A stretch of 27,978 nt of DNA. Source: an uncultured Ruminococcus sp. Lineage in GTDB: Bacteria > Bacillota > Clostridia > Oscillospirales > Acutalibacteraceae. This document shows positions 16,501-24,516 of the stretch, piece after piece. Position numbers and translations under genes: made by a program. Numbering within the stretch: the stretch's first letter is position 1; the number at the start of each line of letters is the position of its first letter. The notes under the pieces are model-generated. The model saw only the letters and a list, made by a program, of their open reading frames with translations. It searched no databases and was not told the DNA's origin. The stretch spans positions 1 to 27,978 of the forward strand of contig CAKSNZ010000029.1 of the NCBI GenBank assembly GCA_934476515.1, in the 5' to 3' direction.

Positions 16501-17245
16501 TAAATCTACATCTTATGAAATTGACAGTAAAATTTTTAACTATTATAGTTGTGGTGTAGATTTTGTTGAAAACGGTATCCTATATACCGGTGAACTTTTC
16601 GACAATAAGGGTGATACACTTCTTTACAACCCTAACAACGATTCATTTACTATTATGAATTACTATTTCCATATTGACAGTGTAAACGGTGTCAAGGGTG
16701 CAGTTGTAGGCAATAACTTCTACGGTAAGGGCTACGACTTTAAATTTGTAAAGACATACTCATTCAAAGTAAAAACAGGTATGAAAAATGTTGCAGTTAC
16801 TTCAAAGTATGGTAAAGCAACAGGTGGTGGCTATTATATGCCTAACACTACTGCTACAATTTCTGTAACACCAAATAAGGGTTATAAGTTTAAGTCTATA
16901 GTTGTAAATGGCAAAACCTATAACAAAACTAAGGTTCAGTTTACTGTTACTAAGGATACAAAAGTTACAGTAAATTACACTCCTATTGTTACTAAGGTTA
17001 AGAAGATTAAGTTGAATAAAACAAACTTAAAGCTAAAGAAGGGTCAGTCCTTTAAGCTAAAAGCAACTATTGCTCCAACTAATGCTACAAACAAAAATGT
17101 TACTTGGTCAAGTAACAAAAAGTCTGTTGCTGTAGTCAATAGCAAAGGCAAGGTTACTGCTAAGAAAAAGGGTAAATGTTCAATTAAGGCAGGTGCTAAG
17201 GATGGTAGCAAGGTATCGGCTACTTGTAAGATAATTGTTAAGTAA
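13541..17245 (+). CDS. Secreted multidomain subtilase (S8 serine protease)
   Basis: A 1234-residue exported endopeptidase. It has a signal peptide (1 to about 28, cleavage after GSASA likely) and an I9-like propeptide (about 55-140). The S8 catalytic domain has Asp191 (IIDSGVD), His237 (GHGTHCAG), oxyanion Asn334 (AAGNDG) and Ser634 (SGTSMATP). An acidic loop (338-376, a run of Asp/Glu) may bind calcium. About 200 residues (427-627), probably a beta-sandwich, are inserted between the APGSDILST strand and the catalytic serine. After the protease come a TIG/IPT-like region (about 690-767), a Kelch-like or propeller-like region (about 775-1070), an InlB-B-repeat-like unit (about 1070-1147) and a Lys-rich Big2-like Ig domain (1152-1234). 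There is no LPXTG sorting signal, so it may be free or held to the wall by the basic Big2 domain. AAAGGA precedes the ATG. I found no convincing promoter in the AT-rich 165-base gap upstream. Confidence 0.93.
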   Translation: MKKFKKVIATTLSALMVTSSIACGSASAFSTNKESNVKNNESKSFVYPKQSDKKDKDYVEGEAVVMMKGSDLVSTGASLNKIMDVSSSIKVENVSDFKERKSSVSVVTVSSKKLSTKKIIDELKDEEDVLIAEPNYIYRASSITNDTYSNFQWSLENKGINNGKVGEDIKPTEMWNKKSTEKDTPVVAIIDSGVDYTHPDLKDKMWVNPYQNKLKGVHGFDFTGTIDDGEPMDDAGHGTHCAGIIGATRNNNEGVSGVADNVKIMALKFLTSSGMGTTEDAVSAYNYIYNAMKLGVNVVAVNNSWGSNEYSEILLNIINKVGKAGAVSVCAAGNDGTDFDAEEEYTGENDDDDDDGDDGEMIFKKDIFDDDDEEESPYTYPACYDSKYIISVAATGEDGTVADYSNYGKNSVDIAAPGSDILSTVSYNSFLPTIYSQEEINEKCQKYITKDFKANVVDLSSNQSGESATISETNTGYDDGLGDKNCLQADFTVDKGGAYAIEIPYTLNSKSTNSIHTSLMFNIAKAPAYNEDSDLFMSQGICFGDFGINEKYTVDDVMSKNLAYSLKMSSKDWVHLDTTNLAPKNETGERKLVVLLVVESSGEYTIKLDNIGFSKGTDNEEESFGKYDIYSGTSMATPCVTGSIALIKDKYSDLTVDQLIDKTKDTVNQNSLVDEKTKSNGILSLDKYGSVIPKIDYWTASGNKTIVRGTNFTNISKITVNDKSVKYTVKSSNEISIDDNSYFGGVCKLKVYSNDGYGYFSNIFLKGTRYTDNGMMESETIYDYNLTSDGKYLYNIDDNYNLVRYSVNKKGVLGINKTISFKNVLDNRYKDITNGSTSLVSTSSPVYYNGKIYMVADYYLTPEQSRKFYMKECALLTYDVNTCKYTIKDIEGIGLTDQTLAFYNKEMYLIGGYDYQLGSLSTDVYKYTNSKWQKVSSLPSKRAKGKCLQYGDKLVYTLGINEDNTCPKNLIFDGSKWTESNKNLDLNKSTSYEIDSKIFNYYSCGVDFVENGILYTGELFDNKGDTLLYNPNNDSFTIMNYYFHIDSVNGVKGAVVGNNFYGKGYDFKFVKTYSFKVKTGMKNVAVTSKYGKATGGGYYMPNTTATISVTPNKGYKFKSIVVNGKTYNKTKVQFTVTKDTKVTVNYTPIVTKVKKIKLNKTNLKLKKGQSFKLKATIAPTNATNKNVTWSSNKKSVAVVNSKGKVTAKKKGKCSIKAGAKDGSKVSATCKIIVK

Positions 17246-17279
17246 TCTTATTTAGATTTAGCCTTTAATAAAATAATTA

Positions 17280-17325
17280 AAAGGGTATGATTTGTATTTT
17301 TATGAATCATACCCTTTATTCTGTT
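17280..17325 (+). terminator. Rho-independent terminator after the subtilase gene
   Basis: A perfect 13-bp stem, AAAGGGTATGATT (17280-17292) with AATCATACCCTTT (17305-17317). The following ATTCTGTT is only moderately T-rich, so termination may be incomplete. Confidence 0.75.
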
Positions 17326-17437
17326 ATAGAAAAATTATGTTTTGCTAAATTAGATTTTGTTAATTTATAAAATATTTTTTGCTATAAATCATAAAATAAA
17401 TGTAGATTTTTAGGGCTTTTCTAGTATGTTACAAGTC

Positions 17438-17466
17438 TTTACATAAAGAATTAACTGTGTTATAAT
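17438..17466 (+). promoter_or_regulatory. Predicted promoter of the thyX-U32 operon
   Basis: TTTACA (17438-17443), 17 bases and a perfect TATAAT (17461-17466). The leader of about 77 bases contains short inverted repeats (ATAGT/ACTAT at 17484-17496; TAACTAT/ATAGTTA at 17490-17531). Confidence 0.78.
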
Positions 17467-17549
17467 AATGTGTAATTTATAGTATAGTATAACTATTAGT
17501 ATGTCATAATGTCGTACCGGAATTATAGTTAGTATGAAGGAGTAGGAAA

Positions 17550-18350
17550 ATGTCAGTAAAAGTAACTTTGTTAACCCACACACCAAACCCTGAGCAAGTT
17601 GTGGCTATGGCTGCAAAGCTTTGTTATTCACCATCCGGTATTGAAGATTTGAGAGATGGTTTAACAGAAGAAAAAACTACTTCTTTCTTAAATATGCTTA
17701 GCGATTTAGGTCATGGTAGCCCAACAGAACATGTATCATTTACTTTCGGCATTGAGGGTATCTCAAGAGCCTGTTCTCATCAGTTGGTACGCCACAGAAT
17801 CGCTTCATACAGTCAGCAGTCCCAAAGATATGTTGACGGTACTTCTTTTGAATTTGTAACACCACCTGAAATCAAGAGTTGCCCTGAGGCTTATGAAGAA
17901 TACAAAAAGGTAATTGATTTACAGAGTGATGCTTACAGTAAAATTCGTGATGCACTTGTTGTAAAGTACATTAAAGAATTTAAAGGTGAAGAACTATCCG
18001 GTACAAATGATGAAATAATTAATTCTTTTAAAGAAGAAAACAAAAGACAGTGTAACGCTTTCATTAAGAAAGCAAACGAAGATGCAAGATTTGTACTTCC
18101 AAATGCTTGTACTACAAAGATTGTTTGTACTTTCAATGCTCGTTCACTTCACAACTTCTTTGCTCACCGTTGTTGCAACAGAGCTCAGTGGGAAATTAGA
18201 GAAGTAGCTGAACAAATGTTACTACAATGTCTAGAAGTTGCCCCAACATTATTTAAAAATTGTGGTCCATCTTGTCTGTTTGGTCCTTGTCCTGAGGGCA
18301 AAATGAGTTGTGGCAAAATGAAAGAAATGAGAGAGAAGTATGGCAGGTAA
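17550..18350 (+). CDS. thyX: Flavin-dependent thymidylate synthase
   Basis: ThyX (266 residues) methylates dUMP to dTMP with 5,10-methylene-THF as carbon donor and FADH2 as reductant, releasing THF instead of the DHF made by ThyA. The ThyX motif RHRxxSxxxxSxRY is exact at 81-94. The second conserved region, NARSLHNFFAHRCCNRAQWE (197-216), carries dUMP- and flavin-contact residues. A Cys-rich C-terminus (CGPSCLFGPCPEGKMSCG) is seen in some clostridial ThyX; its role is not known. GAAGGAG sits before the ATG. It is the first gene of an eight-gene run and overlaps the thymidylate kinase gene by 11 bases, so dTMP formation and phosphorylation are translated together. Confidence 0.97.
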   Translation: MSVKVTLLTHTPNPEQVVAMAAKLCYSPSGIEDLRDGLTEEKTTSFLNMLSDLGHGSPTEHVSFTFGIEGISRACSHQLVRHRIASYSQQSQRYVDGTSFEFVTPPEIKSCPEAYEEYKKVIDLQSDAYSKIRDALVVKYIKEFKGEELSGTNDEIINSFKEENKRQCNAFIKKANEDARFVLPNACTTKIVCTFNARSLHNFFAHRCCNRAQWEIREVAEQMLLQCLEVAPTLFKNCGPSCLFGPCPEGKMSCGKMKEMREKYGR

Positions 18351-19005
18351 GATTATTGTGATTGAAGGTCTTGATGGTAGTGGCAAAGCTACCCAAACTG
18401 ACCTTTTATATAAAAAGCTATTATCAGAAGGAAAGAATGTTAAGAAACTTACTTTTCCTTGTTATGATAGCGACAGCTCAGCACTGGTAAAAATGTACCT
18501 TAGTGGTGAACTTGGTGATGACCCTAACTTGGTAAATCCATATACTGCATCAGCTTTTTATGCAGTTGATAGGGTTGCTTCATTCTTAAAAGATTGGAAA
18601 AATGACTATGACAATGGCACAATCTTTCTTTGTGACAGATATAGTACATCAAATCCGATTTATCAGTTAAGTAAATTAAATGAAAATGAGTATGATGAAT
18701 ATTTAGAATGGCTCAATGATTTTGAGCATATTAAGTTGGAAATACCTGCACCGGACTTTGTGCTTTACTTAAATATGCCAATAGAAGTTAGCCAGAAACT
18801 AATGGCTAAAAGATATAACGGTGACGAAAATAAAAAGGATATTCACGAAAAGAATATTTCTTTTTTAGAAAAATGTCACTCATCAGCTAAGTATTGTGCT
18901 AAAAAACTTGGTTGGGAAGTTGTTGATTGTGCTTTTAACGGTGAACCAAGGTCTATTGAAGAAATTTCTAATGAGGTATATTCCAAAGTAAAAGGAAAAG
19001 TATAA
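18340..19005 (+). CDS. tmk: Thymidylate kinase
   Basis: A 221-residue P-loop kinase that converts dTMP to dTDP with ATP. Walker A is [10 protein letters not shown] (9-18). The DRY motif (99-101, CDRYSTSN) is the nucleotide-binding DR(Y/H) of this family. A lid-like stretch, [18 protein letters not shown], follows near 164-181. The start overlaps the end of thyX (GTATGGCAGGTAA), with AGAGAGAAG as ribosome site. The sequence is divergent from the Bacillus/E. coli type but fits the thymidylate kinases commonly encoded in this bacterial group. Position directly after thyX supports the assignment over a general deoxynucleoside kinase. Confidence 0.9.
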   Translation: MAGKIIVIEGLDGSGKATQTDLLYKKLLSEGKNVKKLTFPCYDSDSSALVKMYLSGELGDDPNLVNPYTASAFYAVDRVASFLKDWKNDYDNGTIFLCDRYSTSNPIYQLSKLNENEYDEYLEWLNDFEHIKLEIPAPDFVLYLNMPIEVSQKLMAKRYNGDENKKDIHEKNISFLEKCHSSAKYCAKKLGWEVVDCAFNGEPRSIEEISNEVYSKVKGKV

Positions 19006-19013
19006 GGATATTT

Positions 19014-19904
19014 ATGTTAGAATTCAGGAAACCAAAAATTGAAGATAAAGAAAAGTATCAAAATGCTTTAGATAAAACTAACTTTATGGATGGTGAATGT
19101 TCATTTGCCAATACTTATATGTGGAGTGAACATTACGATACAAGAATAGCGTTTAAGAATGACTTTGTTTTTAGATGTTATTTTGAAAATGACAAACCGA
19201 TTGGTTACACAATTCCATTTGGTGGAGAAGATTTAAAGTGGGCAGTAGAAGAACTTTTGCAAGATGCAAAGGACAGAAATGCTACAAAATTTGAACTTGG
19301 TTTGTTAACAGAAGAAGTTAAAGAAAAACTGGAAACATTATTCCCAAATAAATTTGAATTTACAGAAAATAGGGATGATGCAGATTATATTTATTTGCAA
19401 GAAGATTTAGCAAATCTTTCCGGTAAAAAATACCACGGAAAGAGAAACCATATCAGTCAGTTCAAAAGAGCAAATCCTGATTATGTTTATGAACCATTAA
19501 CCAGAGAGCATTATTCCGATGCACTTTTAATTGCTGCTAAGTGGGCATCTGATAGAAATGAAATTGATGGTGAAGAATATGGTGCTGATTATGTGGCAAT
19601 AGAGGATTGTTTCTTACATTTTCATGAACTTGATTTGTTTGGTGGCATTATCTATGTTGACAACAAGGCTGTTGCAATGACAGTTGCATCAAAAATTCGT
19701 GATGGTATCTGTGATGTTCATTTTGAAAAGTCTATAATTGACAACGGTTATCCGGTTATTAACAATGAATTTGTTAAGACACTAACTGATTTTAAATATA
19801 TAAACAGAGAAGAAGATATGGGACTTGAGGACTTAAGAAAAAGTAAATTGTCCTATAAGCCAAATATAATTTTAATGAAATATAACGCAAAGGTTAAACA
19901 ATGA
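19014..19904 (+). CDS. DUF2156 (phosphatidylglycerol lysyltransferase C-domain-like) protein
   Basis: A 296-residue soluble protein of the DUF2156/COG4866 type, built from two GNAT-like halves. Recognisable stretches are the N-terminal [16 protein letters not shown], the mid segment [14 protein letters not shown] (142-155), a conserved basic helix in this family, and the C-terminal [19 protein letters not shown] (262-280). Related domains in MprF move aminoacyl groups from aminoacyl-tRNA to lipid, but this protein has no membrane part, so an aminoacyl or acyl transfer role is only inferred. It starts 8 bases after tmk with AAGGATATTT upstream, and its stop overlaps the next start as ATGA, which links it to the adjacent acetyltransferase. 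Confidence 0.82.
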   Translation: MLEFRKPKIEDKEKYQNALDKTNFMDGECSFANTYMWSEHYDTRIAFKNDFVFRCYFENDKPIGYTIPFGGEDLKWAVEELLQDAKDRNATKFELGLLTEEVKEKLETLFPNKFEFTENRDDADYIYLQEDLANLSGKKYHGKRNHISQFKRANPDYVYEPLTREHYSDALLIAAKWASDRNEIDGEEYGADYVAIEDCFLHFHELDLFGGIIYVDNKAVAMTVASKIRDGICDVHFEKSIIDNGYPVINNEFVKTLTDFKYINREEDMGLEDLRKSKLSYKPNIILMKYNAKVKQ

Positions 19905-20734
19905 TTGAATATTCTAAAGGCTCAATGGCTGACTTAAAAGAACTGAAAACACTTTGGATTGCATCATTTAACGATACACTAAAAGGTTTCAAAACTTTTA
20001 TGAAAAACAACAAAAACAAAATGAGAATTTATGTAGCAAAGGACGGTAATCGTACTGTTGCTATGTTGTATCATATTCCTTGTAAATTTCTTGAGTATAA
20101 GGCACACTACCTTTATGGTGCTGCTACTGAAAGCAAGTATAGAAATAGAGGAATAATGAAAAATCTTATTGATTTTAGTTTAGAAGATGCCAAAACTTTA
20201 GGTGAAGAATTTTCTTTCTTGTATCCGGCAGATGACCATTTGTATGGTTATTACTATTCACTTGGTTATGAGAGAAATTGCTTTAGAAAACAGGCTACTG
20301 TTTCTAGGGATAAGCTAATGCATATTGCAGAATACAGTCCGTTTTGTATGTCACTTAGTGTAACCGGTATGGGTAAGCTGAGAGAAAATTACCTAAAAGG
20401 AAATGCGTTGCAGTTTAATCAGGATTATATAAAATATTCTGTTGCCAATGTTAAGAATTATGGTGGTTATGTAATTTGTAGTGGTGACGGTTATTGCTTT
20501 GTTGATGAAGATGAATACAAAAAATGTGTTGTATCGGAACTTTTTGCAAAGGAAGATGATATTTTCCCTTTGCTTGGTGAAATGCTAAAAGAGTCTGATG
20601 CCGATACATTTGTTTTTAACTATTCACCAACATTAAATATATTTGATAATGAAGAAATTGTACCTGATGGAATGGTAAAATTTCTGGGTAATACAAAAGT
20701 AAATGAAGCCTATATCGGACTTCGCAATTTGTAA
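19901..20734 (+). CDS. GNAT-family N-acetyltransferase
   Basis: A 277-residue protein with the GNAT acetyl-CoA site: [19 protein letters not shown] (76-94) contains the R/Q-x-x-G-x-G/A-like loop (RNRGIM), and [20 protein letters not shown] (106-125) is the typical C-terminal beta-alpha of the fold. The second half (about 140-277) has no clear motif and could be a degenerate second GNAT or SCP2-like domain, as in Eis-like proteins. The substrate is unknown. The ATGA overlap with the DUF2156 gene suggests the two act together or are at least made together. Confidence 0.85.
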   Translation: MIEYSKGSMADLKELKTLWIASFNDTLKGFKTFMKNNKNKMRIYVAKDGNRTVAMLYHIPCKFLEYKAHYLYGAATESKYRNRGIMKNLIDFSLEDAKTLGEEFSFLYPADDHLYGYYYSLGYERNCFRKQATVSRDKLMHIAEYSPFCMSLSVTGMGKLRENYLKGNALQFNQDYIKYSVANVKNYGGYVICSGDGYCFVDEDEYKKCVVSELFAKEDDIFPLLGEMLKESDADTFVFNYSPTLNIFDNEEIVPDGMVKFLGNTKVNEAYIGLRNL

Positions 20735-20745
20735 AGGAGATTATT

Positions 20746-21288
20746 ATGGTATATGTTTTTATGGCAGATGGCTGTGAAGAAATTGAAGCACTTGCACCTG
20801 TAGATATGCTACGCAGAGGTGGTGTTGAAGTAACAACTGTTGGTGTTACAGGAAAAACTGTTACAGGCAGTCATAATATTTCTGTTAATACAGATATTTC
20901 TTTAGAAGAAGTAAACCTAAGTGATATAGAGGCTGTTGTTCTTCCGGGTGGTATGCCTGGTACACTTAACCTTGAAAAGAATGAAAAGGTACAAGAGATT
21001 GTTGAGTATGCTTATGATAAGAAGTTACTTATCTGTGCTATTTGTGCTGCACCGTCAATCCTAGGTCATAAGGGTTACTTAAAGGATAAGAAAGCTACTT
21101 GTTTCCCAGGTTTTGAGGACTCATTTGACGGTGGCGAATATACAGGTGAAGTAGTTACTGCTTGTGGTAACATTATTACAGGCAAAGGCTGTGGTGCAGG
21201 TATTTATTTTGGTCTTGAAATTCTAAAGAATATTAAAGGCGAAGAAACTATGAAAAAGGTGTTTGATTCATTACAATGTCCCAACTAA
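20746..21288 (+). CDS. DJ-1/PfpI-family protein (DJ-1/YajL subgroup)
   Basis: A 180-residue cytoplasmic protein of the class I glutamine-amidotransferase-like fold. The nucleophile-elbow cysteine is C100 in ICAICAAPS, and the partner glutamate is E14 in DGCEEIEA, matching C106 and E18 of human DJ-1. LPGGMPG (66-72) is the other family loop. DJ-1/YajL proteins are tied to oxidative and carbonyl stress; the exact activity (deglycase, chaperone, hydratase) is debated. AAAGGAG lies before the ATG, 11 bases past the previous stop. The end overlaps the next gene by 13 bases. Confidence 0.93.
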   Translation: MVYVFMADGCEEIEALAPVDMLRRGGVEVTTVGVTGKTVTGSHNISVNTDISLEEVNLSDIEAVVLPGGMPGTLNLEKNEKVQEIVEYAYDKKLLICAICAAPSILGHKGYLKDKKATCFPGFEDSFDGGEYTGEVVTACGNIITGKGCGAGIYFGLEILKNIKGEETMKKVFDSLQCPN

Positions 21289-21839
21289 CTAAAGATGAAA
21301 TGAGAAAAAGTCTTAAAAAAATAAGACAGAGTATCACCGGAGAAAAGAAAAAAGATTATGACCTTGAGATTACTTGCAGATTCCTTATGACTGAGGAATA
21401 TAACAAGGCTGATACTGTCCTTTGTTATGCAGGTACTAAGGATGAAATAGATACAAGGTATCTTATTTATGCTGCTTTGGCTAACCACAAGAGAGTAGGT
21501 CTTCCTCGTTGTAATGGGGATATTCTTGACTTTTATTATGTTAGAGGTATTGATGACCTTATGGTTGGTTCATTTGGTATTATGGAACCTGATGTTAGAA
21601 AATGCAGTAGAATACTTGATTTTAGAAATAGTGTCCTTGTTGTGCCGGGTTTGGGTTTTAGTCCCGATGGCAAGAGAATTGGCTATGGCAGAGGATATTA
21701 TGATAGATTTATTTCCCATTATAATGGGAAAGTTGTTGGTATGTGTTACCATCAGCAAGTGAAAATGAATATTCCTGTGGAAGAAACCGATGAAAATATC
21801 AATGTTTTAATCACAGAGCAATATACCAGAAACATCTGA
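21276..21839 (+). CDS. 5-formyltetrahydrofolate cyclo-ligase
   Basis: A 187-residue enzyme that uses ATP to turn 5-formyl-THF into 5,10-methenyl-THF, returning the stored or inhibitory folate to the active pool. The signature PGLGFSPDGKRIGYGRGYYD (124-143) is complete, with the basic N-terminal RKSLKKIRQ (10-18) that contacts ATP in this family. It overlaps the DJ-1 gene by 13 bases; an alternative ATG eight codons in would remove the overlap but leaves less of the N-terminal helix. It supplies folate one-carbon units in the same operon as ThyX, which consumes them. Confidence 0.95.
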   Translation: MSQLTKDEMRKSLKKIRQSITGEKKKDYDLEITCRFLMTEEYNKADTVLCYAGTKDEIDTRYLIYAALANHKRVGLPRCNGDILDFYYVRGIDDLMVGSFGIMEPDVRKCSRILDFRNSVLVVPGLGFSPDGKRIGYGRGYYDRFISHYNGKVVGMCYHQQVKMNIPVEETDENINVLITEQYTRNI

Positions 21840-21852
21840 TTGAAGGTGCAAT

Positions 21853-23256
21853 ATGAGTAATAATAATTTTGAAAATGAAGAGTTAAGACTTAAGAAAGAA
21901 AGAGAAAAAAAGGTAGCTTCTTTCCATCTACATATTGATGAAGATGAACTTGACAGACCTTATCATAAAAGGGAAGAAAGACCAAGAAGACAAAGAGTAG
22001 ATAGAGAAACTATGCCAAGGCTGACTGATAGTCAAGAGCTTAATTCCTTTAGTGGTGGCAAAACAAGAGCTGAAGTAGAAAAGGATATGAAGAAAGCTGA
22101 CAAGAAACATCAGAAAGAAGCCAAGAAAAGGGAAAAGCGTAAGTCTAAGAAGAATAAGCGTATCTTTACAATTATTTGGCTTGTAATGGTTATTATGGCC
22201 GGTGTGGTTCTTTCTAAATATATGCTAACAGGTGTAGATGACCTACTTGCTATTTCTCGACCTGAAGCAAATGAGGTTACTGTTAAGATTGAAAAGACAG
22301 ATACTTTTGATGATGTAATTGATAAGCTATATGATAAAGGTGTTATCAAGGATAAGAAGTTCTTTAAGTTCTATGGTAGTATGAAACATGTTGATAAGTA
22401 CCTTGAACATGGTACTATTAAGCTAAAGACTAACCAAGACTATGAGGCTATTATTAATACTTTGGAAAGTCCATACGACAATGTTAAGTCTGTTGAAGTA
22501 CAGATTACAGAAGGTATGAACATTAACGAAATTGCCAATAAACTAGTTAAAAAGAAGGTTCTTTCTGATAAGGACGAATTCTTAAGCCTATGTAACAGTG
22601 ATAAGTTTGACTCTGATTATGATTTCTTAAAGGTTTTAGGTAAAGCAAAGTCAAATGGCAGATATTATAAGCTAGAGGGTTATTTGTATCCTGATACTTA
22701 TACTTTCTATGAAAACGAAGACCCTTCACTAACTGTTAGTAGAATGTTAAGTAACTTTGCCGAAAAGAATGTTAATACTTTAAGTCAGGCTGACGGTTAT
22801 TCTAAGAAAGTTTCTATTGAAGATAGAGCAGAAGATACAGGTTATACATTTGACCAGATTATGACTATTGCCTCATTAATTCAAGCAGAAGCTGCCGATA
22901 AAGATGATATGTACAATGTAAGTTCTGTTATTCACAACAGACTTGATTCAGGTAATGCATCCGATTATGCAAAGCTGGGTCTTGACTCTACAATTTACTA
23001 TCCTTATCGTGATGCAAAGCATGTACCTGCATCTAAGGGTGGCAAAAAGTACAGCAGTACATACAATACTTACAAGATTAAAGGCCTACCAAGTGGTCCA
23101 ATCTGTAACCCTAGTTCAGAGGCTATTGAGGCAGCTATTAATCCTAACAGCACAAGCTACTACTACTTCTGTCACGATACTAAGACAGGACAGGCTTACT
23201 ATGCTTCTACAGCAGAGGAACATGAATATAATCTATCTATAAGTGGTAACAAATAA
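21853..23256 (+). CDS. mltG: Endolytic peptidoglycan transglycosylase (YceG-like)
   Basis: MltG cuts nascent glycan strands and so sets their length. Its 467 residues comprise a long charged cytoplasmic tail (1-103, rich in Lys/Arg/Glu), one membrane helix (about 104-124) and an outer domain. The outer part has a LysM-like region (about 143-205) and the YceG catalytic core: LEGYLYPDTYTF (274-285), SLIQAEAADKDDM with catalytic Glu346 (341-353), the HNRL (361-364) and LGLDSTIYY (375-383) segments, and GLPSGPICNPS...AAINP (411-430). All family blocks are present. The tail is longer than in E. coli MltG but usual for Firmicutes. It follows the cyclo-ligase gene by 13 bases and shares TAATG with the next gene. 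Confidence 0.96.
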   Translation: MSNNNFENEELRLKKEREKKVASFHLHIDEDELDRPYHKREERPRRQRVDRETMPRLTDSQELNSFSGGKTRAEVEKDMKKADKKHQKEAKKREKRKSKKNKRIFTIIWLVMVIMAGVVLSKYMLTGVDDLLAISRPEANEVTVKIEKTDTFDDVIDKLYDKGVIKDKKFFKFYGSMKHVDKYLEHGTIKLKTNQDYEAIINTLESPYDNVKSVEVQITEGMNINEIANKLVKKKVLSDKDEFLSLCNSDKFDSDYDFLKVLGKAKSNGRYYKLEGYLYPDTYTFYENEDPSLTVSRMLSNFAEKNVNTLSQADGYSKKVSIEDRAEDTGYTFDQIMTIASLIQAEAADKDDMYNVSSVIHNRLDSGNASDYAKLGLDSTIYYPYRDAKHVPASKGGKKYSSTYNTYKIKGLPSGPICNPSSEAIEAAINPNSTSYYYFCHDTKTGQAYYASTAEEHEYNLSISGNK

Positions 23257-24485
23257 TGAGTAATATTGAAATTAAAAGACCGGAAATTTTATCTCCTGCC
23301 GGTGATATGGAGTGTATAAAGAATTCACTAAAGTTTGGTGCAGATGCAGTTTATCTTGCCGGTAAACAGTTTGGTATGCGTACTGCATCCAAAAACTTTG
23401 ACAATGATGAGCTTAAGAAAGCAGTAGAACTTGCCCATTCTTATGGCAGTAAACTTTATGTAACTTGCAATACTTTGCCTAGAAATAACGAAATGGCAGT
23501 TCTACCTGATTTCCTTAGTTATGCTGATGAAATCGGTGTTGATGCTTTTATTATTGCAGACCTAGGTGTTTTTGAACTTGCCAAGAAATATGCACCGAAT
23601 GTTGAAAGACATATTTCAACTCAGGCAGGTATTGTAAACAGCGATACTGCAAATGCTTGGTACAATATGGGTGCAAGTAGGGTTGTTCTTGCAAGAGAAA
23701 TGACTTTTGACGATATTGTTGATATTAGAGCAAAGATTCCTAAGGAACTTGAGATTGAATGTTTTGTACATGGTGCAATGTGTGTTTCATTCTCAGGCAG
23801 ATGCTTAATCAGCAGTTACCTAACAGGCAGAGATGCCAACCGTGGTGACTGTGCTCAGCCTTGCAGATGGAAGTACCATCTTTATGAAGAAAATAGGGAA
23901 GGTCAGTTCTTCCCTGTAGAAGAGGCTGATGGTGGCACATACCTATATAATAGTAGAGATATGTGTATGATTGAGCATATTCCTGAGCTTATTGAAAGTG
24001 GAATTTCTTCTCTAAAAATCGAGGGTAGAGCAAAGAGTGCTTACTACTGTGCAGTTACTACTAATGCATATCGTCATGCTGTAAATGACTATATGAAAGA
24101 AAGAGAAAACTACACTCTAAAGCCTTGGATTAAAGAGGAACTTGAAAAAATCAGCCATAGAGAATACAACACAGGTTTTTACCTTGGCAAAGAGCCGGGA
24201 CAAGTTACTTCAAACGGTGGCTACATCAGACATTATGATGTTGTGGCAGTTTGTGAAAGTAATGAGGGTAATGTGTCAAATATCACTCAGAGAAACAAAT
24301 TCTTTGTCGGTGATACACTTGATGTTTTGCCACCTTCCGGTATTCCGTTTACAACAGTTTGTAAGGAACTAAAGAATAAATACGGTGTAGCAGTAGACAG
24401 TGCACCTCATGCAATGGAAGAACTGATTATGACTACAGATAAAGAAATTCCACCTTCTTCTGTAATTCGTAAAAAGCGTTCTTGA
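23256..24485 (+). CDS. U32-family peptidase / TrhP-like tRNA hydroxylation protein
   Basis: A 409-residue protein with the U32 signature: PEILSPAGDMECIKNSLKFG (9-28), then FVHGAMCVSFSGRC (170-183) and GDCAQPCRW (197-205). The four cysteines C176, C183, C199 and C203 match those thought to bind an iron-sulfur cluster. CMIEHIPELIESGISSLKIE (237-256) fits the YrrO/YegQ branch. In E. coli and Bacillus this branch (TrhP) helps form 5-hydroxyuridine at the tRNA wobble position; older annotations call it a collagenase or peptidase. A tRNA-modification role is inferred from family, not shown. The position after mltG mirrors the Bacillus mltG-yrrM-yrrN-yrrO order. It is the last gene of the operon, and its stop codon lies within the -35 box of the alaS promoter. 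Confidence 0.9.
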   Translation: MSNIEIKRPEILSPAGDMECIKNSLKFGADAVYLAGKQFGMRTASKNFDNDELKKAVELAHSYGSKLYVTCNTLPRNNEMAVLPDFLSYADEIGVDAFIIADLGVFELAKKYAPNVERHISTQAGIVNSDTANAWYNMGASRVVLAREMTFDDIVDIRAKIPKELEIECFVHGAMCVSFSGRCLISSYLTGRDANRGDCAQPCRWKYHLYEENREGQFFPVEEADGGTYLYNSRDMCMIEHIPELIESGISSLKIEGRAKSAYYCAVTTNAYRHAVNDYMKERENYTLKPWIKEELEKISHREYNTGFYLGKEPGQVTSNGGYIRHYDVVAVCESNEGNVSNITQRNKFFVGDTLDVLPPSGIPFTTVCKELKNKYGVAVDSAPHAMEELIMTTDKEIPPSSVIRKKRS

Positions 24486-24510
24486 CAAACCATTTTTGCT
24501 GGTTTATAAT
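24482..24510 (+). promoter_or_regulatory. Perfect consensus promoter of alaS
   Basis: TTGACA (24482-24487), exactly 17 bases and TATAAT (24505-24510). The -35 box contains the TGA stop of the U32 gene. An inverted repeat, AAACCA/TGGTTT (24487-24492 and 24500-24505), spans the spacer and touches both boxes. Confidence 0.88.
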
Positions 24511-24516
24511 ACTAAA

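Noticed and set aside
17467..17549. Possible THF riboswitch before thyX
   Set aside because: The leader is too short, and none of the conserved THF aptamer blocks could be recognised.
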